Of a DNA stretch of 64,000 bases, positions 1 through 9,526 are shown piece by piece. A program made the position numbers and the translations under genes. Origin of the DNA: Cryphonectria parasitica EP155 (Eukaryota; Ascomycota; Sordariomycetes; Diaporthales; Cryphonectriaceae); the NCBI RefSeq assembly GCF_011745365.1, contig NW_024468909.1, positions 2,046,001 to 2,110,000 of the forward strand, written 5' to 3'. How positions within the stretch are numbered: position 1 is the first letter of the stretch; the number at the start of each line of letters is the position of its first letter. A model generated the notes under the pieces. That model was not told where the DNA came from and searched no databases. It worked only from the letters and a program-made list of their open reading frames with translations.

Positions 1-482
1 CCGCCGCTGGCGGATGGCTGTGGGATGGGAGAGGGGCTGTGAGCAGGCGAGGGAATACGTCCAGCAATGCTGATGGGTTGGGCCTGGGCAGGCTGGGGAG
101 TCTTGTCATAGCCAAACTGTATGCTGGAACCCGTCGCCTTGGGATTGTAACCGTTGTTGCCGGGGGCAGCTATGGTGACAGAGCCATTGCGGCTGTGGCT
201 TGCCGAGTCTCCGTTGAGACTGGAAGTGCCGTTGGCGATTGTGGGGATGGCGGGGGGGACAGACTGCCGGCCGTTCATGTTGGGCGCAGAGTCAGCTTTG
301 GCATTTTGTGAAGTAGAGGTGGAAGAGCCGGCCACCAAGGGTGGGTTGGCACCGGTCACGACCAGCGGCGTCGAGGAAGGCTTCTTCGCGGCACCAGCGG
401 CAGAGGCATACGAAGGAGCCGTCGAGGCAGCAGTAGTATTCGGCGCCGTGGTGGTAGAGGGTTGACTCGCAGTGGAAGTCAT
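1..482 (-). CDS. Probable translation initiation factor eIF4G, N-terminal part (runs off the window)
   Basis: An open frame begins at an ATG at 482 and stays open to the window edge, giving about 160 residues. It starts MTSTASQPSTTTAPN and continues SYASAAGAAKKPSSTPLVV. The rest is low-complexity Ser/Thr/Pro/Ala-rich sequence with the pieces IQFGYDK and RIPSPAHSPSPIPQPSASG. This composition and the ASYASAAGA..KK opening resemble the disordered N-termini of filamentous-fungal eIF4G, the scaffold that bridges cap-binding eIF4E, eIF4A and poly(A)-binding protein in the cytosol. No folded domain (eIF4E-binding box, MIF4G) lies inside the window, so the name rests on N-terminal resemblance only. 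Forward-strand frames over the same bases are shadows. Another Ser/Pro-rich RNA-binding scaffold is possible. Confidence 0.55.
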   Translation of the reverse strand, partial: MTSTASQPSTTTAPNTTAASTAPSYASAAGAAKKPSSTPLVVTGANPPLVAGSSTSTSQNAKADSAPNMNGRQSVPPAIPTIANGTSSLNGDSASHSRNGSVTIAAPGNNGYNPKATGSSIQFGYDKTPQPAQAQPISIAGRIPSPAHSPSPIPQPSASG

Positions 483-3400
483 ATGTAAGGTCGGTACGTC
501 GAAGACGAATGTCGATGGAGATTCGCGGGATCGGAGGAGTTGGGCGTTGGGCGCAGAGGTTTATTGGTTTGCGTTTGTTGTATCAAACGTCAAGGCCGCG
601 ACTTGAAGGAAATCGTGGCGGGAAGAGCGGGTTCGACGACACACAAAACGAACAGTGACCGCGACTGTGGCGTGACTGTTGTAAACGCTCGTGTGTGAAG
701 AAGAGAACAGGCGCTGCCGTTGGTCTGACGATGAATGCGTCACGACTGGAGTGAGGCCCTCACCAATGGATGGATTGAGGGTGGCGGGTGATGTCGCAAA
801 TTTCAACCTTTTTGACTTTTGCGGGAACGCTGGGTCACCGACAAACGTCTTGAGGTTGAGGTGAAGGGTGCCGTCAACTGATCGATCGGTGAGATGAACC
901 GTCCGACTGTCGACTCTGCACAACCAAGAAACGAGCGCGAGGTGCGTCGGCTTGGAGAGATTCCCACGACAAAAGTGGTTGGGTGAAGAAGGGTGTTGGG
1001 TAAAGGTTTGAGGTCGGTCCGCAATCGAGGAGATTAGGCGAGACAAACGACGCAAGCGGATGGGAGTGGAGATGCAAGAAGTCCTGGGAAAATGAATTCC
1101 TTGACCTGCAGAGTCCAGTCCAGATGGGTTGAAAAGGACAAACGATTATCAACCACGTCCTGTTCCTGGGGAAGAGGGTGGTGAGGTGGATGGATTTCGG
1201 GTATCCGGGGAGGTTTGAAGAGAGAGGAGAGAAGAGGCTTCAATTTTTTTTTTTTGGCCCGTCTGGGGGTGAAGTGGACGGTCGATCCTGTCTGGGCCGC
1301 AGTAGCAGGAGACAGGGTTGGTGCCACAGTGTGGGCAGGGGTACCAGGGCTGATATGAAGTTTTGGTGTGGGCGGGCGAAAATTGTCAGTGTGGTGTGTG
1401 GTGCTGTTGGCTAAGTGGAGATCCTGGGAGGTACAAAGTACTGCCTCTCTGCCAGCGTACAATGCATTTGCAAGCTTAGGTGTGCCCAACAGGTTATGAG
1501 GGGGGAGGGATCCTAGAAAGTCGCCGCCAAGTCGCTGCTGCTGTATGATGTTTTGGCGTTCTCCTATAGACAGGGTGGTCTGTGCTTCCCTGGTCACACC
1601 AAACAGGATGGACTTCAAGTTTCGATGGTAGGTAGTGATTCATTTGCCAATTCAGCCAATTTGATTATATGGAAGTCGAGCTCTCATTGAGTGGATGAAT
1701 GACATTTTTGGGAAAGGGGAGAGAATAAAGAGAGAAAAACCAATGGTCACTGATGCTTTAAGGCCACTCACTTTCTTCACTCCTTTCTCATCTTTTCTCT
1801 CAATTTTCCTTCCCTGGGCACCCTCTCAAGAAAATATCATACTATAGTAGCATGCACATAGTGTGTCCCTTTACCAGGCCAAGAACAAGACTGCCCTGCT
1901 AATTTCCTAGGTGACAGCTCACCACTTGAGTGACGAGATCTGCACGGATGAAGCAGCAAATGACTAATAGGAAAGGAGCTGTTTAAGTCCGAAGGTGAGG
2001 GTGATTGGCTGCACATGACCTCCTAAGGTGAGATGCTGTAACATTTGCGGCGACCACAGTACTGACTACTCTAGAGAAAAGTGCAGAAATCACAAACTAC
2101 TGCTCCAAAGCTCTCTTTTGCAAACACCAGCCGATAAATTTCAGTACAAAAATACCCATCTGTCCACGCGAAACGAACGGGAATATTGTGTGACATGGGT
2201 TATCGCGTTTCCAAACGCGCTAAGAGCCTGGCCTTGGAAAAAAGGGTATGTCCTGGTACCCCCCCCCCCCCAAATCCCCCGCGTCCCGCGTTTTGATGAT
2301 GACTCCTTGTTATCGTTCCCAGCCCTTACTTTTCTTTTTTACCCCCTTCACTGGAGCCCTCCTCTGTTCTTTGTAAACCCACCCCTTTGTCTGGATTCAA
2401 TGTGCTTGGACCACTCCTCTCCCAGGGCACATTTGGGTTTGTTTCAAGGCAGCTTGCTATTGTTTGCCTAGAAAGTACTTGTTGGAGGAGGCCGGGTTTG
2501 GCACTTTCCTACTTTCTAGGGTGCTCTAGCGGGGGAAATGCTGTAATTCGAGTTTCTACTACTGTGGCACTGTGGCACTGTGGCACTGTGGCCCTGTAGC
2601 GTTTGTAGCGGGTGTTTGGCAGCCCACTAGCCAACCCTTAGCACGCACGGTAAGCACATGCGTGTAACATGAACCATTCGAAAGACTGGTCTGGCCGCTG
2701 ATTGATGGCCTGATCTGCTTTTGCAGAGAAGTCAGTCCATCTAGAGGCCTGACTGCTCTAGTCCCACTGTGGGTGTCCATAGTGTTGGTGTCACCAACCA
2801 TTTCAACCATGAGTGTTTCTACTCTGGGATTTCACCCTGCTGCAACGCCACTTGACATACATCTTTTTTGGAGAAGACAAACAACATACCAGCGTTTGGG
2901 CATTCCGGTTGTTCCGTCGGAACAGGGCACGACGAGGGGACGGGAGTAGGAAACAGAATTGCAGTAGCCTGCTAGACTCTGCGCAGATCGACAGCCTATC
3001 GACCAGCTCGTCCAAATATTTTCCGTAACCCCGAAAAAAAGTTTGTGCATATGCAGAATGACGACAACGCTTCTTCGGCCGCTGATGAATCAAATCTGGT
3101 GGCAAGCCGAGTTAAGTAGCACAGGAGCGGCGCGCAGAGCTGAGCCTCACAAGCCACAAGGTCATCATCGGGCTCTGGGCAGGTTCTGACCTTTGATTGA
3201 GATGACTCAAGTCACTACGGTAGCATGCATATACTGCAGGCAGGGTCCTGCAGCGCTGCGTGTCTGACAGACCGACTATAGGGCAGCTAAAGTGGTTGCG
3301 CTATTTGACGAGGCGACTTGGACTCATTTTCTAGCTACCAGACTTCACCCGCAAATCCAGCTAGTGATGAGTGTCACGAGGCCAATGGCATGATAGGATC

Positions 3401-3550
3401 TTGATCTTGATGCACCTGCTCCAATCTTCTACAATGATAATTCCTGTACCAAGGGTTCTAGCTATATACCAGAATGCTCTGCGTCTCTTTGCTCGGACTG
3501 ACCGCGCACCGTCTACTCTGGGTTACATGCACAAAATGAACCAAGCCCTC
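483..3550. other. Intergenic and leader region between the eIF4G-like gene and FEX
   Basis: About 3 kb without a convincing gene. The part next to 482 is presumably the promoter and long 5' leader of the eIF4G-like gene; it carries pyrimidine- and G-rich tracts and several short frames without family resemblance. An 8-bp tandem repeat (CTGTGGCA) lies at 2562-2593 and a poly-C run near 2260-2271. The longer frames here have no domain-like composition. Confidence 0.5.
2562..2593. repeat. 8-bp tandem repeat, four units
   Basis: Three exact copies of CTGTGGCA followed by a fourth, CTGTGGCC. It is a simple minisatellite in non-coding DNA with no visible functional context. Confidence 0.85.
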
Positions 3551-5257
3551 TTAGATCGTCGTGCAGACTGGCTGTTCTATCCCATCTGCCCATTTCATCG
3601 ATCCCATCACCACCACCACAATGGCAAGCCCCGTCCCCAGAGTGACACACCCATACGTGTACGCGTGCGCCCTCCGAAGCCCGTTCAGTTCCAGAATCCA
3701 AGTGCTGATCGTGGTCAAGCAGCCGCAGAAGCCATCATCAATCCCTTGCAAGACCTGGCACGACACCAAGTTGCCCCCAATCCACGTCGATGCCCACTGG
3801 GCCGGCAGCCGCTGGAGGTCCCAGGTCACCGCCAGCACGAGGGTGCCGAGCGAGTTGGCGAAGAATGTCCCGAGTGGGAACCCTACGCTGCGGAGGTTCA
3901 GCTTGGTGCTCAGCAGAAACCGCAGGAGACAGCCCAGCGGGGCGAAGACGACGGCGAAGACCGCCTCCCCGCGCCAGGTCTCTTGCGCCCAAGACATCTT
4001 GTGGCCGACGGGCCCAGAAGGACGGTCGGGTGGTAGAATGGCCATGATGATGGCACCAACCCAGCAGCCGATGGCAAGGACGACAACAATGTAGTCGATC
4101 CTGCGCACCACCCGCCTGGGGATCTTTTTATCGAAGCTCTTCAGAAAGATGGCTACATGTGCTCCAGCCTTGAGACCCGCCATGCACACGGCAAGAGTGA
4201 CGATGAGGACGCTGACCAGAGACATGAAGTCTTGACCAGGCGATGGCGTTGTAGGCGTCACGGTGGCCCCGCCGACGATGGCCAGCAAGCTGTCTCGCAT
4301 GAACGAGGAAAAAGTCGTGACAGAGCCGCAGAAGCCTGTGGCCAGGCCAATGTGAAGCGGAATAGGGATCGAGGGCTCTGGCTGTGCTCGTTTGGTCTCG
4401 CCGGACTCTGTCGACCTTTCGCTATCAGACGCGTGGTTGACGGGCGACATTTCTGGAAACGGCGGCCTGGCTATACTCCTGGCACTCTTTGGGTGGTGAA
4501 GTAGCTCTGCCGCTTCGGACAACAGTCCGAGAATCAGCGTCCCGGCAAAGTTGGGCCAGATGGTATCGAATCCAACTGGAGCCAACGGATAATTTGTGAG
4601 CCCCTGGAGGCCCAGGCGAGCCAGTGTTCCCATGATAGAGAAGAAGGTGAGATGCGAGAGGACGAAAATGTTGACTTTCAGCCGATTCACGCGGCTGGTG
4701 GCAGTCAGACGCCCTTCGTCCTTTGGCTCATTTACCAACGCGAGCTCAGGCCGTCCGAGCTCTTGCTCCAGACTGCGGTGTGTATAACAGTGTGCCTCGG
4801 ACTCGTTCTCGACCGCTCCGACCGAGGCCATCTCGGCCAGATTAGCGAGTTCGAACCGGCCTTCGTATCCTTCATTTTCCTCATTGTCGCCTGGTCGTCT
4901 TTGTGCAATGGTATGTTCCGAATGGCCGTCACGAGATTGTCGGTGGCGAATGCTCTCTTCTTCCCACAGCTCCTCGCCGTCTCCAGTTGCATTAGCTCCA
5001 TTAGCACATTCGTTCTCACGTATGGCCACGCTCTGTCGACGGCGGTTGGCCATTCCGTCTTCAAGGGATGAATATCGGGCTATAGGATTCTCGCCGGGGT
5101 TCAGGACGGGCGCTGGCGCTTTGATCTCGCTCAGGTTCAGTTCGGGCGATATCTGCCTGTCCAAGCCTGTCCACGGCTCTGACGACGAAGAGCTGTCCCC
5201 ATGATGTGTGGCAGCCGACCGCTGGGAAGAGAACCTCGAGCGGGCCATCTTGACCAC
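3551..5257 (-). CDS. FEX: Fluoride export protein (two fused CrcB/Fluc domains)
   Basis: A single uninterrupted frame of 568 residues. Residues 1-195 are hydrophilic and acidic/Ser-rich, presumably cytosolic. Two CrcB/Fluc units follow. The first spans about 197-375, with GTLARLGLQGL at 210-220, PNFAGTLILGLL at 235-246 and GFCGSVTTFSSFMRD at 308-322. The second spans about 385-555, with GCLLRFLLSTKLNLRS at 442-457, GTFFANSLGTLVLAV at 463-477 and GFCGCLTTISTW at 509-520. Eukaryotic FEX proteins are such fusions and pass fluoride out across the plasma membrane; bacterial Fluc channels are dimers of single units. The N-terminal extension makes this much longer than yeast FEX. A second Met at residue 4 could also be the start. 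A decayed enolase copy lies head-to-head about 570 bp upstream. Confidence 0.93.
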   Translation of the reverse strand: MVKMARSRFSSQRSAATHHGDSSSSSEPWTGLDRQISPELNLSEIKAPAPVLNPGENPIARYSSLEDGMANRRRQSVAIRENECANGANATGDGEELWEEESIRHRQSRDGHSEHTIAQRRPGDNEENEGYEGRFELANLAEMASVGAVENESEAHCYTHRSLEQELGRPELALVNEPKDEGRLTATSRVNRLKVNIFVLSHLTFFSIMGTLARLGLQGLTNYPLAPVGFDTIWPNFAGTLILGLLSEAAELLHHPKSARSIARPPFPEMSPVNHASDSERSTESGETKRAQPEPSIPIPLHIGLATGFCGSVTTFSSFMRDSLLAIVGGATVTPTTPSPGQDFMSLVSVLIVTLAVCMAGLKAGAHVAIFLKSFDKKIPRRVVRRIDYIVVVLAIGCWVGAIIMAILPPDRPSGPVGHKMSWAQETWRGEAVFAVVFAPLGCLLRFLLSTKLNLRSVGFPLGTFFANSLGTLVLAVTWDLQRLPAQWASTWIGGNLVSCQVLQGIDDGFCGCLTTISTWILELNGLRRAHAYTYGCVTLGTGLAIVVVVMGSMKWADGIEQPVCTTI

Positions 5258-5830
5258 ATGGCTTTCCTAGCAACAATAACCTAGTCCTTATATACATATT
5301 AGTCACTGTAATTTTATTTCCTGTTTCGTCACTCTACTTGCCTGAAGCCAAATCTCGCCTTGCCATCAAATGTCACTTCGGTGATGCAAAGTAATTAACA
5401 GCAAAATATTACTCAAGACAGTAGTATTTCCCTTTGAGAATTCACGCAGTGAAGGAAACGTACTTAATCAGGAGGGCAGGGAAAAAAAAGATTTCGCAGA
5501 CGTGCTGGTTTTCTGCAGGGTATTTTTGATGTAAGTGTCCAATCTGCTGTCCGGCCGTGCCGCTGGTACCGGTCTTGCCGGGCTCCGGCCTTGACCATGA
5601 CGGTCCGTCCGGTTCGGCAGCTTGTAATATCTTGTTATTTTTCACTTCGGTCGGCCCACGTTAGTAGAGGGGCAGTAATAGCGTCATCGTAGTGGTCTTT
5701 TCTTTCTTCTCTCTCTCTCTCTCTCTCTCTTCCTTCTTTCCTTCTCGCCCCTGTTCTCCACTGGCGTCCAACTCATGCACATCATCTTCGTGCCATCTCC
5801 ATTTCTTAGTTCAGTCCATACTAACCTAGG
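5258..5830. promoter_or_regulatory. Divergent intergenic region between FEX and the enolase relic, with a CT microsatellite
   Basis: About 570 bp between the FEX start and the first recognisable enolase codons. A (CT)n tract lies at about 5709-5730, a type of sequence common just upstream of fungal transcription starts. I could not find the first ~37 enolase residues here. A TACTAAC sequence followed at once by CTAG just before 5830 may be the 3' end of a lost enolase intron. No specific factor site was recognised. Confidence 0.45.
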
Positions 5831-6530
5831 ATGGTAGGCAAATTTAGAGCCTCTGTACCTCCGGGCGCCTCAACAGCATCGACGGAAGCTGTCGAGCTCC
5901 GAGATCAGGTCGAAGGTTTCTACAACGGCAAGGGAGTCGAGACGATTGTCAAGAACGTCGAGAACATTATTGCCTCCTGCGCTCATTGAGGAAGGCTTCA
6001 ATCTCAAGGCCCAACTGAAGGCCATAGATGACTTTATGCGTGGTCCGAGTTCAACAAGCACTGTCCGATCAAGCTGGTCGGCGATGACCTGTTGACCACC
6101 AACATCGAACGCGTCAGGATGGCCAAGGAGAAGGAGGAATGAAACTCGATGCTGCTGAAGTTGAACCAGATCCGAAGCTATTGAGGCGTAAGTCGAAACA
6201 AGCAGTCTGTGTATATGTTTTTTTAGGTCTGGCAGGATCACGAAAAACAAGAGGCTGACCAGAGCTACAGGAACAACCTGTGCACGAAACTTGTCTGTAA
6301 ATGTCTTCGTCTCTCACCGCTCAGGCGAGACCATTAATGACTTCATTGCTGACCTCACCGTCGGACTCCGGGCAGGTCACCTCAAGTCGGGCGCACCCGC
6401 CCGGGGCAAGAGGGTGGCCAAGTACAATCGCTTGATGGACATTGAGGATGAGCTTCTCGACAGGGCCAGGCGTATCCTTATGAAGGCGTTCATTTCAATT
6501 CGCTTGATAAGCTTGGAAAGACTTAGCTAA
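5831..6530 (+). pseudogene. Enolase relic: truncated, frameshifted, central catalytic region deleted
   Basis: Three blocks match enolase in order. Block one (5831 to about 6030) reads [12 protein letters not shown], then [12 protein letters not shown], then after a frameshift near 5972 [20 protein letters not shown]. It corresponds to the VPSGAST catalytic-loop region of enolase. Block two (about 6046-6187) reads FNKHCPIKLVGDDLLTTNIE, then a stop, then MLLKLNQI. Block three (about 6295-6476) reads [24 protein letters not shown] and [15 protein letters not shown]. The magnesium ligand in GDD, the lysine of LLKLNQI and the histidine of SHRSGE survive. Roughly 200 residues between IDDF and FNKH, holding the other two metal ligands and the catalytic acids, are absent. 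With two frameshifts and an in-frame stop it cannot make enolase. A 39-nt GTAAGT...TTTTAG segment at 6188-6226 may be a remnant intron. Confidence 0.85.
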
Positions 6531-6939
6531 TCTTCATTTCTTGCCTTTATTGCTAAGAATTTATTCATTCTTGTAATGAGGTAGAGATTGTCATAAAGAA
6601 TTTTGCACAGCATAGAAGGGAATCGTGCGACGCATGCGTAGTAGGATATCGACTGAATGAATGAAGATCTCAAGTCTAGTACTTTATGCCGATGCTTTCA
6701 TGATACGTAGTGCAAATATCCACATGTATAAAGTGTTGAAGTGGATGAAGTGGATGAAGTGGGACATATGATATGATCAAGACTGGATGATTGAATGCAA
6801 AACAAGACTTCCTCGAGTATTTGCCTGATGCTAACCATGAACTCCAGGGTGATAATCACTACTAGAAAATACAAACTCTTCTTTTGACACCGTTGCTAGA
6901 CCATCAGTCTCGATCGACGCTCAACGGAACCCACCGGCA
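6531..6939. other. Intergenic, no feature seen
   Basis: AT-richer spacer between the enolase relic and the 3' end of the arrestin-like gene, with short imperfect repeats (GTGGATGAA units near 6740). No coding or RNA signal recognised. Confidence 0.5.
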
Positions 6940-8349
6940 TCATGAGGTGCAATCAGTGATTACTTCGTAACTTGGTGGCGGCTCGGCGGCGGCGACGTGA
7001 ACGGGGATCAGCAATGTCACAAACTTTATTGTATGTCAGTTGTTATTATGCAACAGAAAATGAGAAAGGATAAACACTCCCTACAAAGCTTACCGTAGTA
7101 TCTGATAACTTGTCAGAGGAGAACTCACAGAGGACCTGCAGCATGTTTTCTTGATCCACTTCGTCTGCAAAGCGCTCTGGCGACGGCTGTGATGGGACAA
7201 GAGCGCCTTGCCACAGCGCAGGATCGATTTGCGTGGTTTCTGCGCCGGGTCTTGTCTCCAGGGAAAGGTTGAAGAAGACTTGTCGGATAACGGTACCCGT
7301 GAGCGTGAACTCTCGCCGTCCGCCTTTGTCGACAACAGTAATATTCATGAGGGAGAGACGGACGCTTCGCAGGGAGATCTTGAGCTTCTGCGATACAGCT
7401 GTTGGTACTGTAACCCACAGGCTCAGAGGCAAAGCATCGCCAACACGTAGGAAACCGCCGCCACCGACACTCGCTCCGAGAACAAGGGCAGGGCTGTAGG
7501 GAGGGAGGAACCCATCGACCACCTCCAGCTCGTATGGTATCTCAGTACCGAGGATGGTTTCGGGGAGAACGCGGCAGGCCTTGGAAGGCCCACGAGCAGA
7601 AGATGAGATGTTAGGAGAGTCAACTTGGACCGATGTCAACCCTATCCTCTGGCGAATCGCGCGTCTGAAAGAACCGCATCCCTTGACAGTTGCGCAGATC
7701 ACATAGAAGATACAGCCAGTCTGCCGGTGGGCCTGCTCCAGAACTGGTGATTGGAGTTTTGCCAGGTCTATGCAACGGGAGAGCAGAGACAGGTCGATGC
7801 CAAAGGTGAAATAATGCCGTCCCTTGCCCAGCGTGTACCGTGTTGATGAGCTTAACGGGGCGATGGGGAACAGGACTTGGGACATGTAAAGAACCTGCAA
7901 GGCGTCAACAACGCCTGCATTTCCAAGAATATCCAGTACAGGGCAACACTGACCTTGTGGTAGAGGAGGGTTGGATTGTATTCCAATCCGATAGTGACCG
8001 TGTCTGATGACGGAAGCCTCGCTGGATGTCTTTGTTATCAGCACATCACATGCGCAGAAGTCGTCAATTATTCAGTATGTTACTGTTGAGGCAAGACCTG
8101 CTTTCACCTACCTTCGAGTGAGAATTCTAATTGAGATATAGAGAGTCTACGCCTGACTTCAAGGCAGACCACACCCGTCACCACATCCAGAGACGTGTAC
8201 ATCTTGTTCTCGTGCTCGTGGTCCAACTTTATAACGAGCCTCATCTTGTCGGCACCGTACTGTTGTTGCTTAATGGGCGTTTTGTCGTCCAGAGGGTCTG
8301 CAAATTTTCTTTCACATGCTTCGTGCCTCTGTTGCCGAAATGGATTCAT
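6940..8349 (-). CDS. Arrestin-like trafficking adaptor with C-terminal PY motif
   Basis: Exon 1 (8349-8112) encodes RLVIKLDHEHENKMYTSLDV and ISQLEFSLEG, typical of the first strands of the arrestin N-domain (fungal ART/PalF-type). The main exon (8029-7094) carries LQVLYMSQVLFP, which matches the conserved strand before the first linker, then further beta-rich arrestin-C-like sequence with LKISLRSVRLSLMNI. A 70-nt intron (7093-7024) leads to a last exon encoding PVHVAAAEPPPSYEVITDCTS and stop. PPSY is a PY motif of the kind that recruits Rsp5/Nedd4 ubiquitin ligases, so the likely job is ubiquitin-dependent endocytosis of membrane transporters. The start could be the ATG at 8349 or the internal Met at 8244. 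The intron at 8111-8030 has good ends but does not keep phase with the main frame, so a small extra intron, a microexon or a frameshift is unresolved; a 39-nt in-frame GT..AG segment near 7950 adds to the ambiguity. Confidence 0.75.
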
Positions 8350-9526
8350 ATGATATCAAGATCAGAAGGTCATGCTCGGGAAATCTGGTAGCCTGAATCG
8401 GACTGTATACTCAAGAGTCAACAGAGTGGAAGGCTAATGGTCTAAGCCCGCACGCCCGTTATTGCCGGCACATCCGCCAGATCCAGCATAATTAAACTTC
8501 ATCTTGACACATGGGCAGCGCGCATGATGCTTGGATTGTCAATCTACTGGAAACATAACGTTGCATCATTAGGAGGGGGGCTTCCTGGCCTGGCGTTCTC
8601 GAAGCTATTGTTTGAATGCATGTGTGCTCAAGATATGGTTTCAGGGGAGACTTCTCTAAATAATCATGGTTTATTACATTCAAGTGGTCCAATTGCGACA
8701 TGTCTATGGTCAGGTCATTCACTATGCTTGGATGCTTTGCAGCCTGGGGTTCACGACGAATCGCCTCAGTTTCCTCGGCATTGGGCTCCGCGGCGTCTGC
8801 ACTGATTTCTGCTTCCTTGATGCGCTTGTTCTACTGGACCGCATCCTCGTCGCCGGTGTTGGCGATGCTGTCGAGCATATCGTAGAACCCTTTTGTCGTT
8901 CCGAGCCGGCATGGTGTCGATTTGCTTGAATTTTTATGATAACAGAGGGTTTGAATGAACGATTTTTGGTCAAGTTGACGAAGCAGTAGAGGTTGTTTAA
9001 ATGAACTACAAATTGGGCGTCCACTGGCAAGTGTTTTGCTTCGAGCTGCACAAACAAGGAGGGAAACGTCGTCGTATTGACACCGATGTTTGTTCGAGGG
9101 GTACCAATGGGCTAGAAAGACCTGCGGTAATCATTTGAGAATGAAGAAATAAATATCTAAAAATTTCAGCAATTGGAAGTGATTCATAGCATCATGCGAA
9201 GGAGGGAAGGGAAGAAAACATCATTCTTGGAAGAACATGTCGCTGATGAATTCAGGTGACGGATAGGCCGGGAAGGGCGGCTGTGACGGATATAATCTAT
9301 ACTCCATACTGACCAAAAGACGAATTCCATGGGCAGAATACATGTCTCAGGCCGTGTCTAGCCATCAACACTTCCTACATCATTTACTATGTATAAGCAA
9401 CCTCTTGGTCCTACAGATCCGCCCGGCCTCCACCTAAACGTTCCCTTATTTTCCGCCTGCCTCTAAGTTGTACATTGGGCGCCTAAACAATTTTTTGTCT
9501 CCCGATCGTCTGGAACGTGCTACATT
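8350..9526. other. Intergenic between divergent arrestin-like and Zn2Cys6 genes, with a broken coding stretch
   Basis: About 1.2 kb. The middle holds the possible relic described separately (8492-8935). The remainder presumably contains the promoters of both flanking genes; no defined site was recognised. Confidence 0.45.
8492..8935 (-). pseudogene. Unidentified broken reading frame (possible gene relic)
   Basis: One reverse-strand frame reads GFYDMLDSIANTGDEDAVQ, an amber stop, then NKRIKEAEISADAAEP, AEETEAIRREPQAAKHP and on through VNDLTIDMSQLDHLNVI to a stop at 8492. The acidic, helix-prone composition and use of one frame on both sides of the stop look like former coding sequence, but I cannot assign a family. 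There is no good start codon and no clean splice pair that removes the stop. It may be chance, or the C-terminal part of a decayed protein. Confidence 0.3.

Noticed and set aside
3371..4036. Forward-strand frame of 221 residues
   Set aside because: Antisense shadow of the FEX second CrcB domain; the reverse strand gives a clear family match.
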